Origin: Macrosoma leucophasiata
Lineage: Eukaryota > Arthropoda > Insecta > Lepidoptera > Hedylidae
Assembly: GCA_036365455.1 (NCBI GenBank)
Contig: JAWQUS010000017.1
Span: forward strand, 806,001-870,000
DNA: 64,000 bases
Reading direction: 5' to 3'
Shown here: one piece after another, positions 49,401 to 54,407 of the stretch
How the letters are laid out: each line of letters opens with the position of its first letter
Position numbering within the stretch: position 1 is the first letter of the stretch
Made by a program: the position numbers and the translations under genes
The notes under the pieces: model-generated
Told to the model about the DNA's origin: nothing
Database searches by the model: none
Seen by the model: the letters and a program-made list of their open reading frames with translations, nothing else

Positions 49401-50283
49401 CAGAGATAACGGTTTAAAATCCTTTATCTCTGCTTCTATTGGGATTTTTCAATTTTCTGGAAGTTTCCCAGTACCCCGGAGTTTGGTAATGTGCCCGGAG
49501 ATGGCAACAGGTTCGCCACCTGTTACATGGGCCAAAACGTAACCGGCGAGTCGTGGGTAAACACCCACGACTCGCCGGTTACGCCGGCATGTATGATTGA
49601 ATGCATGCATTTACCTCTGCTTACCCCTTCGGGGATTACAGGCGTGAAGTTACGTATAAACTACAATGTTTACCCAGTAGTAAACCCGCAACCGCTCCAC
49701 TATACCGTTACTCTGAAATGCAACCACTAATAGTTGTAATACACAACCGGACCGGACCGACCAAAGCCGCACATGCGGACCGCTTCGGACTTGATTAGTA
49801 ATAATTATGTCCGCCGGACTCCTCTACACATGTACAGATTTGGTTCGTAGCGAACAGAATCCACTGTCCGCTCCGTACCAAATCCAGACCTGTGTTATGG
49901 AGTGGAGTGTTACGATTATAAGAGCCGGCAGACCCACTTGCTCTATCTGGAGAGATGTCAGACTTTGATTACGTATTAAAACAGATTATTTTTTTATTCA
50001 CAACAACGAAGCATCGTGTTAGCTCTATTCGAAGTTACAACTACTGAGAGTAGGCAAACCAACATCATTCTTAATAGAGAACTACTTTACAAATTAAAGT
50101 AGTTCTAAACGTATCGACGACGTTTTGAAAAATCCCTTGACCTCATTAGACATCTCTCTCTCTTGAATAATTTTCTTAAGGTTTTTTTACATCCAGTTAT
50201 GTTAATAGAATAATTTTGTTACAGAAAACAAGGGAGCAGATAAATCGGACGCGACACAAAAGTCTGAAACTTTACATATGTGA
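18503..50283 (+). CDS. Copy B: SLC17/phosphate-cotransporter-like MFS transporter, complete
   Basis: Eleven coding exons: 18503-18533, 25027-25148, 32167-32346, 32868-33006, 37512-37729, 38610-38759, 39585-39717, 41151-41275, 45068-45187, 48855-48984 and 50225-50283. They join to 1407 nt, 468 aa, with no stop. All introns are GT-AG. Twelve hydrophobic segments fit the major facilitator fold: TM1 in exon 2, TM2-3 in exon 3, TM4 in exon 4, TM5-6 in exon 5, TM7 in exon 6, TM8 in exon 7, TM9-10 in exon 8, TM11 in exon 9, TM12 in exon 10. Length fits the family's 450-500 aa. It probably moves inorganic phosphate or an organic anion across a membrane, but the substrate is not decidable. Coding sequence is under 5% of the 31.8-kb span; introns are filled with TEs. 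Confidence 0.9.
20069..21331 (+). CDS. LINE endonuclease part of ORF (frameshifted at its end)
   Basis: 420 codons. An apurinic endonuclease fold is read from [12 protein letters not shown] at the start, AISETHLAD (catalytic Glu), [18 protein letters not shown] (Asp/Asn pair), LDYAIVRQ and the C-terminal WTDHRLVI (Ser/Thr-Asp-His). The last ~20 codons are out of frame with the family: translation should continue into the next ORF, but a 1-2 nt indel near 21300 ends it at CH-stop. This would be the amino half of one polyprotein. The true start may be slightly upstream of this ATG. Confidence 0.88.
   Translation: MTFGAWNVRTLLDRDGNTCPERKTAIVARELRRYNVDVAAISETHLADEGVLLENGGGYTFYWKGTAVSEPRRSGVGFAVKNDIAKDLQEYPEHISDRLTTLRLCLKNNNYLNVISVYAPTLDSPDDIKEKFYEQLTQCLQRIHTRESILILGDFNARVGRDFEAWPKVLGRHGVGNMNSNGQLLLCLCAQFQLAITNTMFRLPAKHKTTWMHPRSKHWHLLDYAIVRQGDLSQVLVTRVMRGAHCWTDHRLVITRLRLSIRRPSRASKHKAIRLNVENFKNPETRKVYAEAVSTKIAPTFPTTSDVCSAWECLSSSLLDTAATTIGLKSHLREDWFDENDNVLTVAIAKHRSILRRNESSAVIKASDHELRKLTRNIKDKWWHDKACHMQWLADSNQLGEFYNELRKLLNTIHILLRCH
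21322..23238 (+). CDS. LINE reverse transcriptase part of ORF
   Basis: 638 codons, overlapping the endonuclease frame by 10 nt in another frame. RT motifs in order: [59 protein letters not shown] and the catalytic MYADDL. Then comes the thumb and a [18 protein letters not shown] C-terminal domain. It ends with a C2H2 finger (CSLC and an H-x3-H pair) in the last 30 residues. All catalytic aspartates are present, so only the upstream frameshift visibly disables the element. Confidence 0.9.
   Translation: MPLKSLDGSCLMNTKEDLLKRWAEHFNNLLNVDRTVDLAHISALPQLQTAFELDKPLGRAEVICAIKEQQNKRAVGLDLIPAELLKYGGDELPLVWELFVRMWEQEQIPKTFKLSRIKSLYKNKGDRANCNSYRGISLLSVPGKVFARILLNRLRTLSEIILPETQFGFRPDRGTCEAIFAVRQLQEKSREQGRHLYLCFVDLEKAFDCVPREALWMVLQRLGCTEKFVRLLRLLHDDMECCVVAEGEESDFFPVTCGVKQGCVLAPTLFALYFAVVVREVLKLSTVGVRLRYRTDGSLFNLSRLKASTKVSLTHIEDIMYADDLCFVTESPECLQQLVTSLHEQCCRFGLKISVKKTEVMSLDSHGRETLAIKLGEDVLKQVDKFRYLGSTITSKCDLDAEINSRICAAASAFGKLSSKVFCSHNLKLQTKVSIYMSIVLPSIFYSAETWTPYRRHIRQLDRFHLSCLRKILNIHWSDRVRNTKVLRMANVGGIESYLIRRQLRWCGHVARMSEERVAKRILYSELQESKRKHGGQLLRYKDVLKRHMKRCDLDPSQWEALASNRGEWRSVVQQKVLDFEIRRRTELDVKREELKARPPAAVFYNYENGVLTCSLCARTFVNKGGYVSHMKVHERRQ
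23357..23895 (+). mobile_element. SINE-B carrying an R3 insertion
   Basis: Head with TAGCGTAGTGG and GGTTCGATTCC (23357-23448), then R3, then body and tail (23667-23895). It sits inside the split SINE-R1. Confidence 0.88.
23449..23666. mobile_element. R3 element nested in SINE-B
   Basis: 218 bp flanked by ATATTGG (23442-23448, 23667-23673). Begins CAGAGAATATGTAATAATAC and ends GGAGTGTCCGCGGTGTG. A second copy is at 26142-26375. Confidence 0.82.
23957..24300. other. Unassigned intron sequence
   Basis: AT-rich, no supported feature. Confidence 0.4.
24300..24498 (+). repeat. R7 repeat (RTE-tail-like, ends in CAGCTAGT)
   Basis: Contains CGAACCGATTTCCACGG and CGCGGGCGAAGCTGCGGGC followed by ACAGCTAGTA. 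A related layout is at 46498-46678. Confidence 0.55.
24525..24690 (-). repeat. RTE-like LINE 3' fragment (R12)
   Basis: On the minus strand it reads [20 protein letters not shown] then KGLGVKIHN, an ORF2 carboxyl end. Its 3' nucleotides CCTACCCCGTAAGGGACTTG then GCGTGAAGATAC resemble the SINE-B tail. Confidence 0.7.
24724..24857. mobile_element. MITE R5, second copy
   Basis: 134 bp, ends GGCCAAATACTCAAACC and ACGTTTGTGTATTCGGCC. It lies 6 bp from an R4 copy but outside it. Confidence 0.85.
24864..25003. mobile_element. MITE R4 abutting copy B exon 2
   Basis: Left end CCCTTATTCATAAACGTA, right end ACGTTTATGAGTTGGGC. It stops 23 bp before the exon 2 acceptor-exon junction, so the branch-point region may be partly MITE-derived. 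Confidence 0.82.
25027..25148 (+). CDS. Copy B exon 2 (TM1)
   Basis: 122 nt. Acceptor ATCTTACAG, donor GTATGT. Residues 11-51: [32 protein letters not shown]. Confidence 0.9.
25190..25440 (+). repeat. LINE ORF2 carboxyl-end fragment
   Basis: Reads [14 protein letters not shown] and, further on, [20 protein letters not shown], typical of the tail of RTE/BovB-type proteins. Broken by stops. Confidence 0.6.
25478..25761 (-). repeat. SINE-R1, near full length
   Basis: Poly(T) side at 25478-25485, CTGCCACCAGT terminus at 25761. Only point differences from the family reference. Confidence 0.88.
26005..26590. repeat. R3 cluster
   Basis: A second R3 copy at 26142-26375 (plus). A minus-oriented R3 3' end lies at 26030-26075 (GACACTCTGCTAAATTTCC). 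A related minus 5' end is at 26460-26580 (CATTCTATTTTATGTACGTA). 25762-26004 holds a short unassigned ORF. Confidence 0.6.
26591..27430. other. Unassigned intron sequence
   Basis: No gene seen. A (GACG)n run at 26890-26912 lies beside GGGTTCC...GGAACC, a repeat remnant also hinted at near 8320. Confidence 0.4.
27538..27917 (-). mobile_element. RTE-type LINE 3' fragment with 12-bp target duplication
   Basis: Codes on the minus strand for [38 protein letters not shown] and [10 protein letters not shown] through QQ/KQWTSYG, the carboxyl end of an RTE ORF2. Flanked by TAAACTGTTCTT (27526-27537 and 27918-27929). Confidence 0.88.
27903..27945. repeat. Perfect 18-bp-arm hairpin at the R14/RTE junction
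   Basis: AAATTATTTCATCACTAA, 7-nt loop, then its exact complement. Created at the 5' junction of the RTE insertion. Confidence 0.85.
28018..28190 (+). repeat. R14 repeat copy 2 (empty site)
   Basis: Continuous counterpart of 27431-27990 lacking the RTE insertion. Confidence 0.8.
28290..28655. repeat. R7-like repeat split by (TA)n and a hairpin
   Basis: Matches 35850-36080 (CAGCGTACGCAAAATAAGTA, ATAGCCTATGTTACTCGTGG). Its middle is replaced by about 100 bp of TA microsatellite (28350-28458) and a hairpin at 28453-28494 with 18-bp perfect arms. Confidence 0.75.
28659..28802. mobile_element. MITE R4, intact reference copy
   Basis: 144 bp with perfect 18-bp ends CCCCTTATTCATAAACGT and complement. 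Confidence 0.9.
28803..29557. other. Unassigned intron sequence
   Basis: AT-rich, nothing supported. Confidence 0.4.
29560..30846 (-). mobile_element. mariner transposon, 1287 bp, in intron 2 of copy B
   Basis: Terminal inverted repeats share TTGGGGAAAAAGTTT and TTCGCATT at both ends. They are flanked by TA at 29558-29559 and 30847-30848, the mariner target. Size is that of a full-length mariner. Confidence 0.92.
29732..30667 (-). pseudogene. mariner transposase, DD34D type, one in-frame stop
   Basis: Starts [16 protein letters not shown], followed by a paired helix-turn-helix DNA-binding region and the WVPHEL linker motif. All three catalytic positions are visible: [17 protein letters not shown] and [16 protein letters not shown] at 29999-30001 interrupts the frame after residue 222 where relatives have a sense codon. 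Beyond [11 protein letters not shown] the carboxyl end is frameshifted and stops early. DNA cut-and-paste enzyme, now inactive. Confidence 0.92.
30850..31200. other. Unassigned intron sequence
   Basis: AT-rich, no supported feature. Confidence 0.4.
31205..31390 (-). repeat. SINE-R1, 5' two-thirds, diverged
   Basis: Ends CTCTACCACCAGT; the 3' tail is missing. Confidence 0.8.
31480..31660 (+). repeat. CR1/Jockey-type LINE ORF2 carboxyl-end fragment
   Basis: Reads [10 protein letters not shown], stop, [12 protein letters not shown], the near-terminal segment of Jockey/CR1 reverse transcriptases, followed by (GA)n. Not a gene. Confidence 0.6.
31879..31901. repeat. (TA)n microsatellite
   Basis: About 11 TA units. 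Confidence 0.9.
31966..32075 (+). repeat. LINE 3'-end fragment before exon 3
   Basis: Contains GGGCTGGCAGTGCGTTGGCA and TTGCAAATGTTCATAGGCGA, shared with 37995 and 44925. The TGACCACTTTCCATCAGGTG part resembles the SINE-R1 tail. Confidence 0.65.
32167..32346 (+). CDS. Copy B exon 3 (TM2-TM3)
   Basis: 180 nt. Acceptor TGTTTCAG, donor GTTAGT. Residues 52-111: [33 protein letters not shown], then helix 3. Confidence 0.92.
32868..33006 (+). CDS. Copy B exon 4 (TM4)
   Basis: 139 nt. Acceptor TTTATAG, donor GTGAGT. Residues 112-157 plus a split Gly: [39 protein letters not shown]. Confidence 0.9.
33007..33400. other. Unassigned part of intron 4
   Basis: No supported feature. Confidence 0.4.
33409..34021. 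repeat. Convergent SINE-R1 pair with SINE-C inserted
   Basis: A plus-oriented 5' half (33409-33535) faces a minus-oriented copy (33571-33775 and 33994-34021). The latter is split by SINE-C. Confidence 0.78.
33776..33989 (+). mobile_element. SINE-C, tRNA-like
   Basis: B-box-like GGTTTGATCCC preceded by a tRNA-like head. The body has GCACATGGACAAATATTTGT and ACGGCACCCACGACAC. The target duplication TAAT (33772-33775, 33990-33993) restores the SINE-R1 consensus. Confidence 0.75.
34185..34380 (+). repeat. (CTGT)n-led repeat ending in R6
   Basis: GTCTGTCTGTCTGTC, then ACCGATTTTGACGGGACTTT and CTGGCAGATAGCTTATG, then a partial R6 (34306-34371). Inverted relatives at 35122-35260 and 57355-57475. 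Confidence 0.7.
34381..35036. other. Intron 4 sequence with short ORF
   Basis: An ORF at 34481-34690 is unrecognised. 34780-35030 is a repeat shared with 57865-58110 (TGTCAAxGGTTTGATA, AAAATCATTCAAAACCAAAA). Confidence 0.5.
35037..35121. mobile_element. R6 element, intact
   Basis: ACTAGCTGTGCCCGCGACTT at one end and its near complement at the other; 85 bp. Confidence 0.85.
35122..36230. repeat. Repeat cluster (R6-linked, R7)
   Basis: 35122-35260 is the inverted counterpart of 34185. 35738-36085 is R7-like, with CTAGCGGCCCGCCCCTGCTT and the CAGCGTACGCAAAATAAGTA block. 36090-36228 is a minus R7 tail with AAATCGGTTCAGTCGTTT and CAGACAGACAG. Confidence 0.6.
36510..36700 (+). repeat. LINE-like 3' end with (TTCTA)n tail
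   Basis: GGGGACC-type segment followed by ACAAATAAAGTTTTTCTATT and pentamers. A similar 3' end is at 56985-57200. 36231-36509 is unassigned. Confidence 0.5.
36783..36889 (+). repeat. SINE-R1 5' part
   Basis: Starts at GGTGGTAGAGTTCCAG and stops after the GTGTTCAGCACTATCGTG segment. Confidence 0.78.
37140..37437 (+). repeat. SINE-R1, full length, just before exon 5
   Basis: Complete, with a ~17-bp insertion near its 5' end and an A tail. Ends 74 bp from the exon 5 start. Confidence 0.88.
37512..37729 (+). CDS. Copy B exon 5 (TM5-TM6)
   Basis: 218 nt. Acceptor TTGTTCCAG, donor GTATGT. Residues 158-230: [47 protein letters not shown]. Confidence 0.92.
37790..38120 (+). repeat. Jockey/CR1-type LINE 3' fragment in intron 5
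   Basis: Reads [20 protein letters not shown], stop, [12 protein letters not shown], then [13 protein letters not shown]. The 3' UTR block GGGCTGGCAGCGCGTTGGCA follows. Dead fragment. Confidence 0.75.
38248..38530 (+). repeat. SINE-R1, full length, just before exon 6
   Basis: Complete with A tail; ends 79 bp before exon 6. Confidence 0.88.
38610..38759 (+). CDS. Copy B exon 6 (TM7)
   Basis: 150 nt. Acceptor GTCAACAG, donor GTATGT. Residues 231-280: [36 protein letters not shown]. Confidence 0.92.
39318..39510 (+). repeat. R11 repeat (intron 6)
   Basis: Best copy of R11: CTCGGCATGCGGG, GGGACGCTGCTG, GCACCAGCAGAAGAATT, GTGGAGTCGTCACC. Relatives at 950-1125 and 12295-12390. Confidence 0.55.
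39585..39717 (+). CDS. Copy B exon 7 (TM8)
   Basis: 133 nt. Acceptor TTCTTCAG, donor GTAAGT. Residues 281-324: [36 protein letters not shown]. Confidence 0.9.
39785..40440 (+). pseudogene. 5'-truncated mariner-like transposase remnant
   Basis: 40014-40394 is an open frame (126 aa from its first Met) carrying the carboxyl catalytic part of a mariner/Tc1-type transposase: [32 protein letters not shown] and a terminal GDYVEK. The amino half and the first catalytic Asp are absent. Just upstream, 39785-39976 encodes [20 protein letters not shown] in a separate frame; I do not recognise it and it may be another TE piece. 40395-41150 after it is unassigned AT-rich intron. Confidence 0.82.
41151..41275 (+). 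CDS. Copy B exon 8 (TM9-TM10)
   Basis: 125 nt. Acceptor TATTTTCAG, donor GTGAGA. Residues 325-366: [29 protein letters not shown]. Confidence 0.9.
41340..41399 (-). repeat. R8 repeat fragment
   Basis: Minus-oriented ATATCTGGATGAACGAAAT block, adjoining the RTE fragment. Confidence 0.6.
41400..42985 (-). mobile_element. RTE-type LINE 3' fragment split by another LINE
   Basis: RTE pieces are 41400-41526 and 42602-42985, on the minus strand. They carry the same carboxyl coding as 27538 ([17 protein letters not shown]), extended upstream to [12 protein letters not shown]. The target CTTCACTA occurs once on each side of the insertion. Confidence 0.85.
41527..42601 (+). mobile_element. CR1/Kiri-like LINE 3' fragment inserted in RTE
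   Basis: 5'-truncated, with 8-bp duplication CTTCACTA (41519-41526, 42602-42609). Reads [20 protein letters not shown] and IKYLGV then [11 protein letters not shown], the RT thumb. After a small deletion comes [20 protein letters not shown] and a stop at 42185. The 3' end has TTCTTA-type repeats instead of poly(A). Confidence 0.85.
42984..43347 (+). repeat. R8 joined to SINE-R1 3' half
   Basis: R8 (42984-43152) runs directly into SINE-R1 at CGTGTTCCGGTCAGG (43153-43347, A tail). The identical junction recurs inverted at 47243. Confidence 0.8.
43423..43568. mobile_element. MITE R4
   Basis: Ends CCCCCAGATTCATAAACG and ATAAGAATAAGGGGG, slightly diverged; body as at 28659. Confidence 0.85.
43569..44200. 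other. Unassigned part of intron 8
   Basis: Two short ORFs (43467-43775, 43806-43991) have no recognisable domain. Confidence 0.4.
44220..44490. other. GC-rich block, probable repeat
   Basis: Two diverged direct copies of a GCGGCCAGGTAGCCTAAATG-type segment about 180 bp apart. Base composition is unlike the flanks. Not identified. Confidence 0.35.
44580..44786 (-). repeat. SINE-R1, strongly diverged
   Basis: Order of segments retained (ACTGCAGCCTATAAACATC to TGCCTACGCTTGC) with many substitutions; one of the oldest copies. Confidence 0.65.
44920..45012 (+). repeat. LINE 3'-end fragment beside exon 9
   Basis: GAGTTGGCAACTCCCCTGG and TGACCACTTGCCATGAGGTG; ends 56 bp before exon 9. Confidence 0.6.
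45068..45187 (+). CDS. Copy B exon 9 (TM11)
   Basis: 120 nt, phase 0. Acceptor ATTCTCAG, donor GTTTGT. Residues 367-406: [36 protein letters not shown]. Confidence 0.9.
45450..45600 (-). repeat. tRNA-derived SINE head or tRNA pseudogene
   Basis: On the minus strand AACTCAGTTGGGAGAATGG resembles a tRNA D-arm/A box and GGTTCAAGTTCC a B box, with a Tyr-tRNA-like middle (GGACTTGTAG). The acceptor stem is not formed. The adjoining GACCGTTTAACTCGCGTATC block recurs inverted at 46180-46256. Confidence 0.55.
46180..46256 (+). repeat. Inverted partner of the 45523-45600 repeat
   Basis: Shares GCGATACGCGAGTTAAACGG in opposite orientation. 45601-46179 between them is unassigned. Confidence 0.6.
46498..46678 (+). 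repeat. R7 repeat
   Basis: TCCCTACTAATATTATTAAT, CTGTCTGTCTGCCTGTTACC, AACCGATTTTAATGAAATTT, ending ACAGCTAGTA. A type common in insect genomes. Confidence 0.65.
47101..47509 (-). repeat. SINE-R1 interrupted by R8
   Basis: 3' half 47101-47242, 5' half 47405-47509, minus orientation. ACCGGAACACGA is duplicated on both sides (47231-47242, 47405-47416). Confidence 0.85.
47243..47404 (-). mobile_element. R8 inserted in SINE-R1
   Basis: 162 bp with a 12-bp target duplication. Contains GACGTGAATCAATGAGCATT and the ATTTCGTTCATCCAGATATG block. No coding capacity. Confidence 0.78.
47600..47775 (+). repeat. SINE-R1 3' half
   Basis: From GTACGGCTCTGTAATTGCCG to the A tail. Confidence 0.82.
47776..48854. 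other. Unassigned part of intron 9
   Basis: One ORF (48325-48624, 99 aa) has no recognisable domain. 48660-48760 resembles an R7-type tail (GTTTGTCCGCGATGGACTCC). Confidence 0.4.
48855..48984 (+). CDS. Copy B exon 10 (TM12)
   Basis: 130 nt. Acceptor TTTTTCAG, donor GTAAGA. Residues 407-449: [34 protein letters not shown]. Acidic tail begins. Confidence 0.9.
49320..49660 (+). mobile_element. SINE-B with snap-back palindrome
   Basis: Full-length head and tail. At 49539-49582 the segment GTAACCGGCGAGTCGTGGGT is followed after AAAC by its exact complement, then the element resumes. Confidence 0.9.
49735..49910. repeat. R10 repeat, inverted relative
   Basis: TAATTATGTCCGCCGGACTC and TGTACAGATTTGGTTCG match 12893-13090 in reverse. 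Confidence 0.55.
50225..50283 (+). CDS. Copy B exon 11 (C-terminus)
   Basis: Acceptor TTGTTACAG completes a Glu codon, then [18 protein letters not shown] and TGA. A short hydrophilic tail as usual after TM12. Confidence 0.8.
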
Positions 50284-50335
50284 AAAGGAAATAACTTATT
50301 TATTTACTGTACCTGACTTTTTATCTTGTAAATAT

Positions 50336-50341
50336 AATAAA
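50336..50341 (+). terminator. Probable poly(A) signal of copy B
   Basis: AATAAA 53 bp after the stop codon. Confidence 0.5.
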
Positions 50342-50438
50342 TCAAAATTGTTATTTTTTATTTTATTGTTCATTCATCAAAAATCATCTGTATTAAGGCT
50401 TTTTTAAGACGTATCGTTTTTTCGTTTATTCCACACCG

Positions 50439-50714
50439 ACCATCGACACCGACGGTAACCTCTGGGTCGCCGTGTTCAACGGCTCGCGGGTCATCAAAGT
50501 GGACCCCAGAACTGGGAAAGTGTTGACGGAGGTCCCGATTCCGGCTAAACAGGTCACCTCTGCAACTTTCGGAGGTCCCAATTTAGATGTGTTGTTTGTG
50601 ACGACGGCCAGTATGACGATCGCTGGGGAAGAACAGAAACCACCCTGTGGTTGTACATTAATGGTTACAGGATTAGGGGTGAAGGGATATCCTAATGTTA
50701 ATTTCAAACTATGA
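50439..50714 (+). pseudogene. Regucalcin/SMP-30 C-terminal exon fragment
   Basis: Reads TIDTDGNLWVAVFNGSRVIK, then VTSATFGGPNLDVLFVTTAS, GGCTLMVTGLGVKGYPNVNF-like end (CGCTLMVTGLGVKGYPNVNF) and a stop at 50714. Regucalcin is a Ca-binding gluconolactonase-type beta-propeller; this is its last quarter. Homology begins abruptly at ACC ATC GAC, preceded by a pyrimidine-rich tract ending ...ACACCG, where an intron would need ...AG. No upstream regucalcin exons were seen in the window. AATAAA is at 50747. Either an orphan exon that lost its acceptor, or a real last exon spliced from a site I cannot see. Confidence 0.65.
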
Positions 50715-50746
50715 GTTGAAATGATAATACCTATGATATGTGAGTA

Positions 50747-50752
50747 AATAAA
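50747..50752 (+). terminator. Poly(A) signal after the regucalcin fragment
   Basis: AATAAA 33 bp after the stop, consistent with an ancestral gene 3' end. Confidence 0.5.
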
Positions 50753-51255
50753 GGTCTACGTAATAGTGTATTTCATCCTACGTTCCATTTGTTGTTGGGG
50801 TTAAAAGTATCGACTTTAGGCAGTATTGTCAGTGTATGAAAAGAGTGGATGGGTGGAGGAAATCAGAACTAAACTGCAAAGTGTTTTTTTTTTTATTCAT
50901 AGGCTGATGACACTCTGACTACCCTTCAAAGAAATACGTTAATCTGTTAGCTACGCAGCAGGAATAAAATAGCATTTAATTAGAATCTGAACAAAATCAA
51001 TGTTGCCGTGGTTTAAGCATTAATAATTCATGATCTCCAACTAAAACGGTTTTGGATCAAAAGTTATTAAGTTTTAGAATTTTAGGTTGCGTAGTTAGCA
51101 TACCTTTTGTGCCTAAACAAAGACTATTAACTATATTTGCATAAGGGTGAGAAACACTTAGTTTGTAATAGCTTTCAGATCGCTTCGTAATTTTTGTGTA
51201 AGCTCGTGTTGGTTATTGGTTTGTTTGGGATCAATTAGGGAGTAATCGATAGTTT
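50753..51255. other. Unassigned
   Basis: No supported feature. Confidence 0.4.
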
Positions 51256-51256
51256 T

Positions 51257-51551
51257 ACTGGTGGTAGAGCTCCAGTGACGGAGCACGCGGGCGTAGGCAC
51301 CACCGCATTACCTTATATACTTGCCGCTAAATGGTAGTGTTCAGCATTATCGTGTTTCGGTCAGGTGGTAATGTACGGCCCTGTAATTTCAGGCACAGAG
51401 GCCATAACACCTTAGGCCTCAGGAGTGGCAGCGCATCTGCATTTTGACCTCTGGTCATTGTGTGGGTGTCTATAGGCTGCAGTCATCACTTAACATCAAT
51501 GTGAACTGCATGCTTGTTCGCCACCTTTATTACAAAAAAAAAAAAAAAAAC
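51257..51551 (+). repeat. SINE-R1, full length
   Basis: Both ends present with an ~18-nt A tail; close to the family reference. Confidence 0.9.
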
Positions 51552-51949
51552 ATCTATCCTACCAATACCAACATCTGCAGTTGTAATATACCTAAATAGA
51601 AATTCTGCATTAAATCTCACAGCTATTACACTCGGAAAATTGCATTTCTATTGGAAATAAGATATTGTGGCCGCGCGCCACCCGCAGGCGCTCCGGCGGT
51701 TGAATGTCTCACGGTAACAAAATATGGCAAGTCAAGGAGTTTCTGGAACGCAGACCCTGTATAATTTAAAATGGCACTTAAGTTTGGAGAACTAAAACTG
51801 TCCCTGACTAAATAGTTCAAGAAATTTTTTTCAAATAGTTCATATAGTGTGTACCATTATGCTTGTTTGCCATTTCATGATATGAGAGTAAACGGTATGG
51901 ACCATTTGACATTTGAATAATGACAGTCGGGTATCGTCGTTTTCGGTAC

Positions 51950-52211
51950 AGCTACTGTGACGGAGCTCGCGAGCGTAGGCACCACCCCATTACCTAATAG
52001 AAATGCCGCTAAATGGTAGTGTTCAGCACTATCGTGTTCCGGTCAGGTGGTAATGTACGGGCCTGTAATTTCCAGCTCAGAGGCATAACACCTTAGGCCT
52101 CAGGAGTGTATTTTGACATTCGTATAAGTGTAAGTGTCTATAGGCTGCAGTCATCACTTAACATCAATGTGAACTGCATGCTTGTTTGCCACTTCCATTA
52201 CATAAAAAAAA
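51950..52211 (+). repeat. SINE-R1, nearly full length
   Basis: Lacks only the first ~20 bp. A small tail piece of another copy is at 51849-51885. Confidence 0.87.
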
Positions 52212-52860
52212 GATAGATGTAAAAATCACAACGGCAACAGCCGTTGAATTTGCATTGGGGTTTCATAGAGAGCAGTCTCGCTGTCATTCTATACAGAAGG
52301 CTCGAGATCCTACCATATAAAACGTTTTGTAAGAGCGTTTATGTATGACCATCACACACAAGATTGCACGTAAGCACACAGAGCATATTTCTCAATTTTT
52401 ATTTTTATTTTATTATAAGAGGTTAAATAACATAAAAGCCTAATTTAGTATCTTATCGGTTATTTAATGTATTTTTGTCTTACTATTATTTTTTTTTTTT
52501 TTTGAAAGAAACCAACTTGATGTGATACATAATGGAAGGTGATCCCCAAGATACAGGTCGACCTAGTTTGGGGATCATTGATTATAAGTTCGAAATGTAA
52601 CATGTGTAATGTATGGAAATAAAGATTTTTTTTTTTTTATTTATTTATTTATTTATACACAGATACATTGACAGTACGGTGGTGACCGTTGTGTTATGTT
52701 TGTAAGTAGCTTGGACGCGTGAGTGAGTGCCACCAATGGTTCGCCGAGAGGTAAGCGCCTATAGCAGTCACTAACAAAACTTGTTGATAAGTAATATTGT
52801 GTATAATAGTACGGGTGTGGGCGTACCTATGCCAAACTATGAAGATTATAAGTGTTTGTT
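52212..52860. other. Poly(T)/LINE-tail region
   Basis: 52500-52650 looks like a retroposed 3' end (GGGGATCATTG..., AATAAAG then T-rich run and TTTA repeats). No gene. Confidence 0.4.
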
Positions 52861-53174
52861 TTTTTTTTTTTTTTTTATGTAATGGGAGTGGTAAACAAGC
52901 ATGCAGTTCACATTGATGTTAAGTGATGACTGCAGCCTATAGCCACCCACACAAAGACCAAGGTCAAAATGCAGATGCGTTACCACTCCTGAGGCCTAAG
53001 GTCTTATGCCTCTGTGCCGGAAATTACAGGGCCGTACATTACCACCTGACTGGAACACGATAGTGTTGAACAATACCATTTAGCGGCAAGTATATTAGGT
53101 AACGCGGTGGTGCCTACGCCCGCGAGCTCCGTCACTGGAGCTCTACCACCAGTAACTGGAGCTCTACCACCAGG
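52861..53174 (-). repeat. SINE-R1, full length, with duplicated 5' end
   Basis: The last ~20 bp (ACTGGAGCTCTACCACCAG) is present twice in tandem at 53133-53174. Confidence 0.88.
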
Positions 53175-53249
53175 AAAAATGTCTTATTAGAGTGAAGAAC
53201 CGCGCTGAAATGTGCGAACTAACAAACATAATATGTGATTAAAAAACTT

Positions 53250-53395
53250 TACTGGTGGTAGAGCTCCAGTGACGGAGCTCGCGGGCGTAGGCACCACCGC
53301 ATTACCTAATATACTTGCCGCTAAATGGTAGTGTTCAGCACTATCGTGTTCCGGTCAGGTGGTAATGTACGGCCCTGTAATTTCCGGCACAGAGG
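53250..53395 (+). repeat. SINE-R1 5' half
   Basis: Consensus-like up to CCGGCACAGAGGC, then truncated. Inverted relative to the preceding copy, 76 bp away. Confidence 0.87.
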
Positions 53396-54110
53396 CTGAA
53401 CCTTAACATAACATAAAAAAAACTTAACTTATTTATACCTTATTGTCATATCAATTAAAATTTAGATTTTTAGATACAGTAAATCAATGGCAGAGTTTTA
53501 CGTATAGTGCCTTATTCAATGTATCACGAAAATTGCAGAAAAATTGCAAGCAAGCTCCTATGCTAATGCAATTAGCAAATACATTCTCGGTACAAAATAA
53601 TTAGTTCATTAGACGCTGAAAATGGCATTGCAATACGGAATAAGACATCTTTACCGCGCACTACCCGCAGGCGCTTTGGCAGACGAATATCACATGACAT
53701 AGAGCAACGCGGTCCACCGGTCGCGGCAGACCGGAGAGGAGTAGCCATAGCGTGTATTACGGATGCAAAATAGTCTGTCATTTTTTGCGGGGGGAAATGC
53801 GTGCGACACATACGCACACTACAAAAATCGTCTATTACTACGAAACTCACACCTTGACTTTAACAAAATACAGAAACAATTTCACGCACACATTTAAACA
53901 TCTAGGCGACAGGCGTAAGATCATTTGGTCTTGTACTTTGACAGAGGGGAAAGCCTGCATATGGCTACTCCCCTCCGTGTTGCTCTATGTCACACGGTAA
54001 TAAAATATAGCAGCTCAAGGGACTCCTTGAATGCAGACGCCGTATTTGCTTTTGGAACGCCGGTGGATTTGAAATCTCCTGTGTTGACTTGGAACAAGGT
54101 GTTAAATTTA
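53396..54110. other. Non-coding, inverted GC-rich motif
   Basis: GCATATGGCTACTCCCCTCC (53956) and GGAGGAG..AGCCATAGCG (near 53740) are partial inverted repeats. The block ATTGCAATACGGAATAAGAC (53630) resembles 51630-51700. No gene. Confidence 0.4.
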
Positions 54111-54116
54111 ATTTTG

Positions 54117-54407
54117 TTTTTTTTTTTTAATGTTATAAAAGTGGCAAACTAGCGTGCAGTTCACATTGATGTTAAGTGATGACTGCAGCCTATAGACACC
54201 CACACAATGACCAGAGGTCAAAATGTAAATGCGCTGCCACTCCTGAGGCATTAGGTGTTATGCCTCTGTGCCGGAAATTACAGAGCCGTACATTACCACC
54301 TGACCGGAACACGATAGTGCTGAACACTACTATTTAACGGCAAGTATATTAGGTAATGCGGTGGTGCCTACGCCCGCGAGCTCCGTCACTGGAGCTCTAC
54401 CACCAGT
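54117..54407 (-). repeat. SINE-R1, full length
   Basis: Poly(T) at the left, CTCTACCACCAGTA at the right. Confidence 0.9.

Noticed and set aside
50439..50714. Regucalcin sequence as a further exon of copy B.
   Set aside because: Copy B has its own stop at 50281-50283 with a poly(A) signal, and the families are unrelated.
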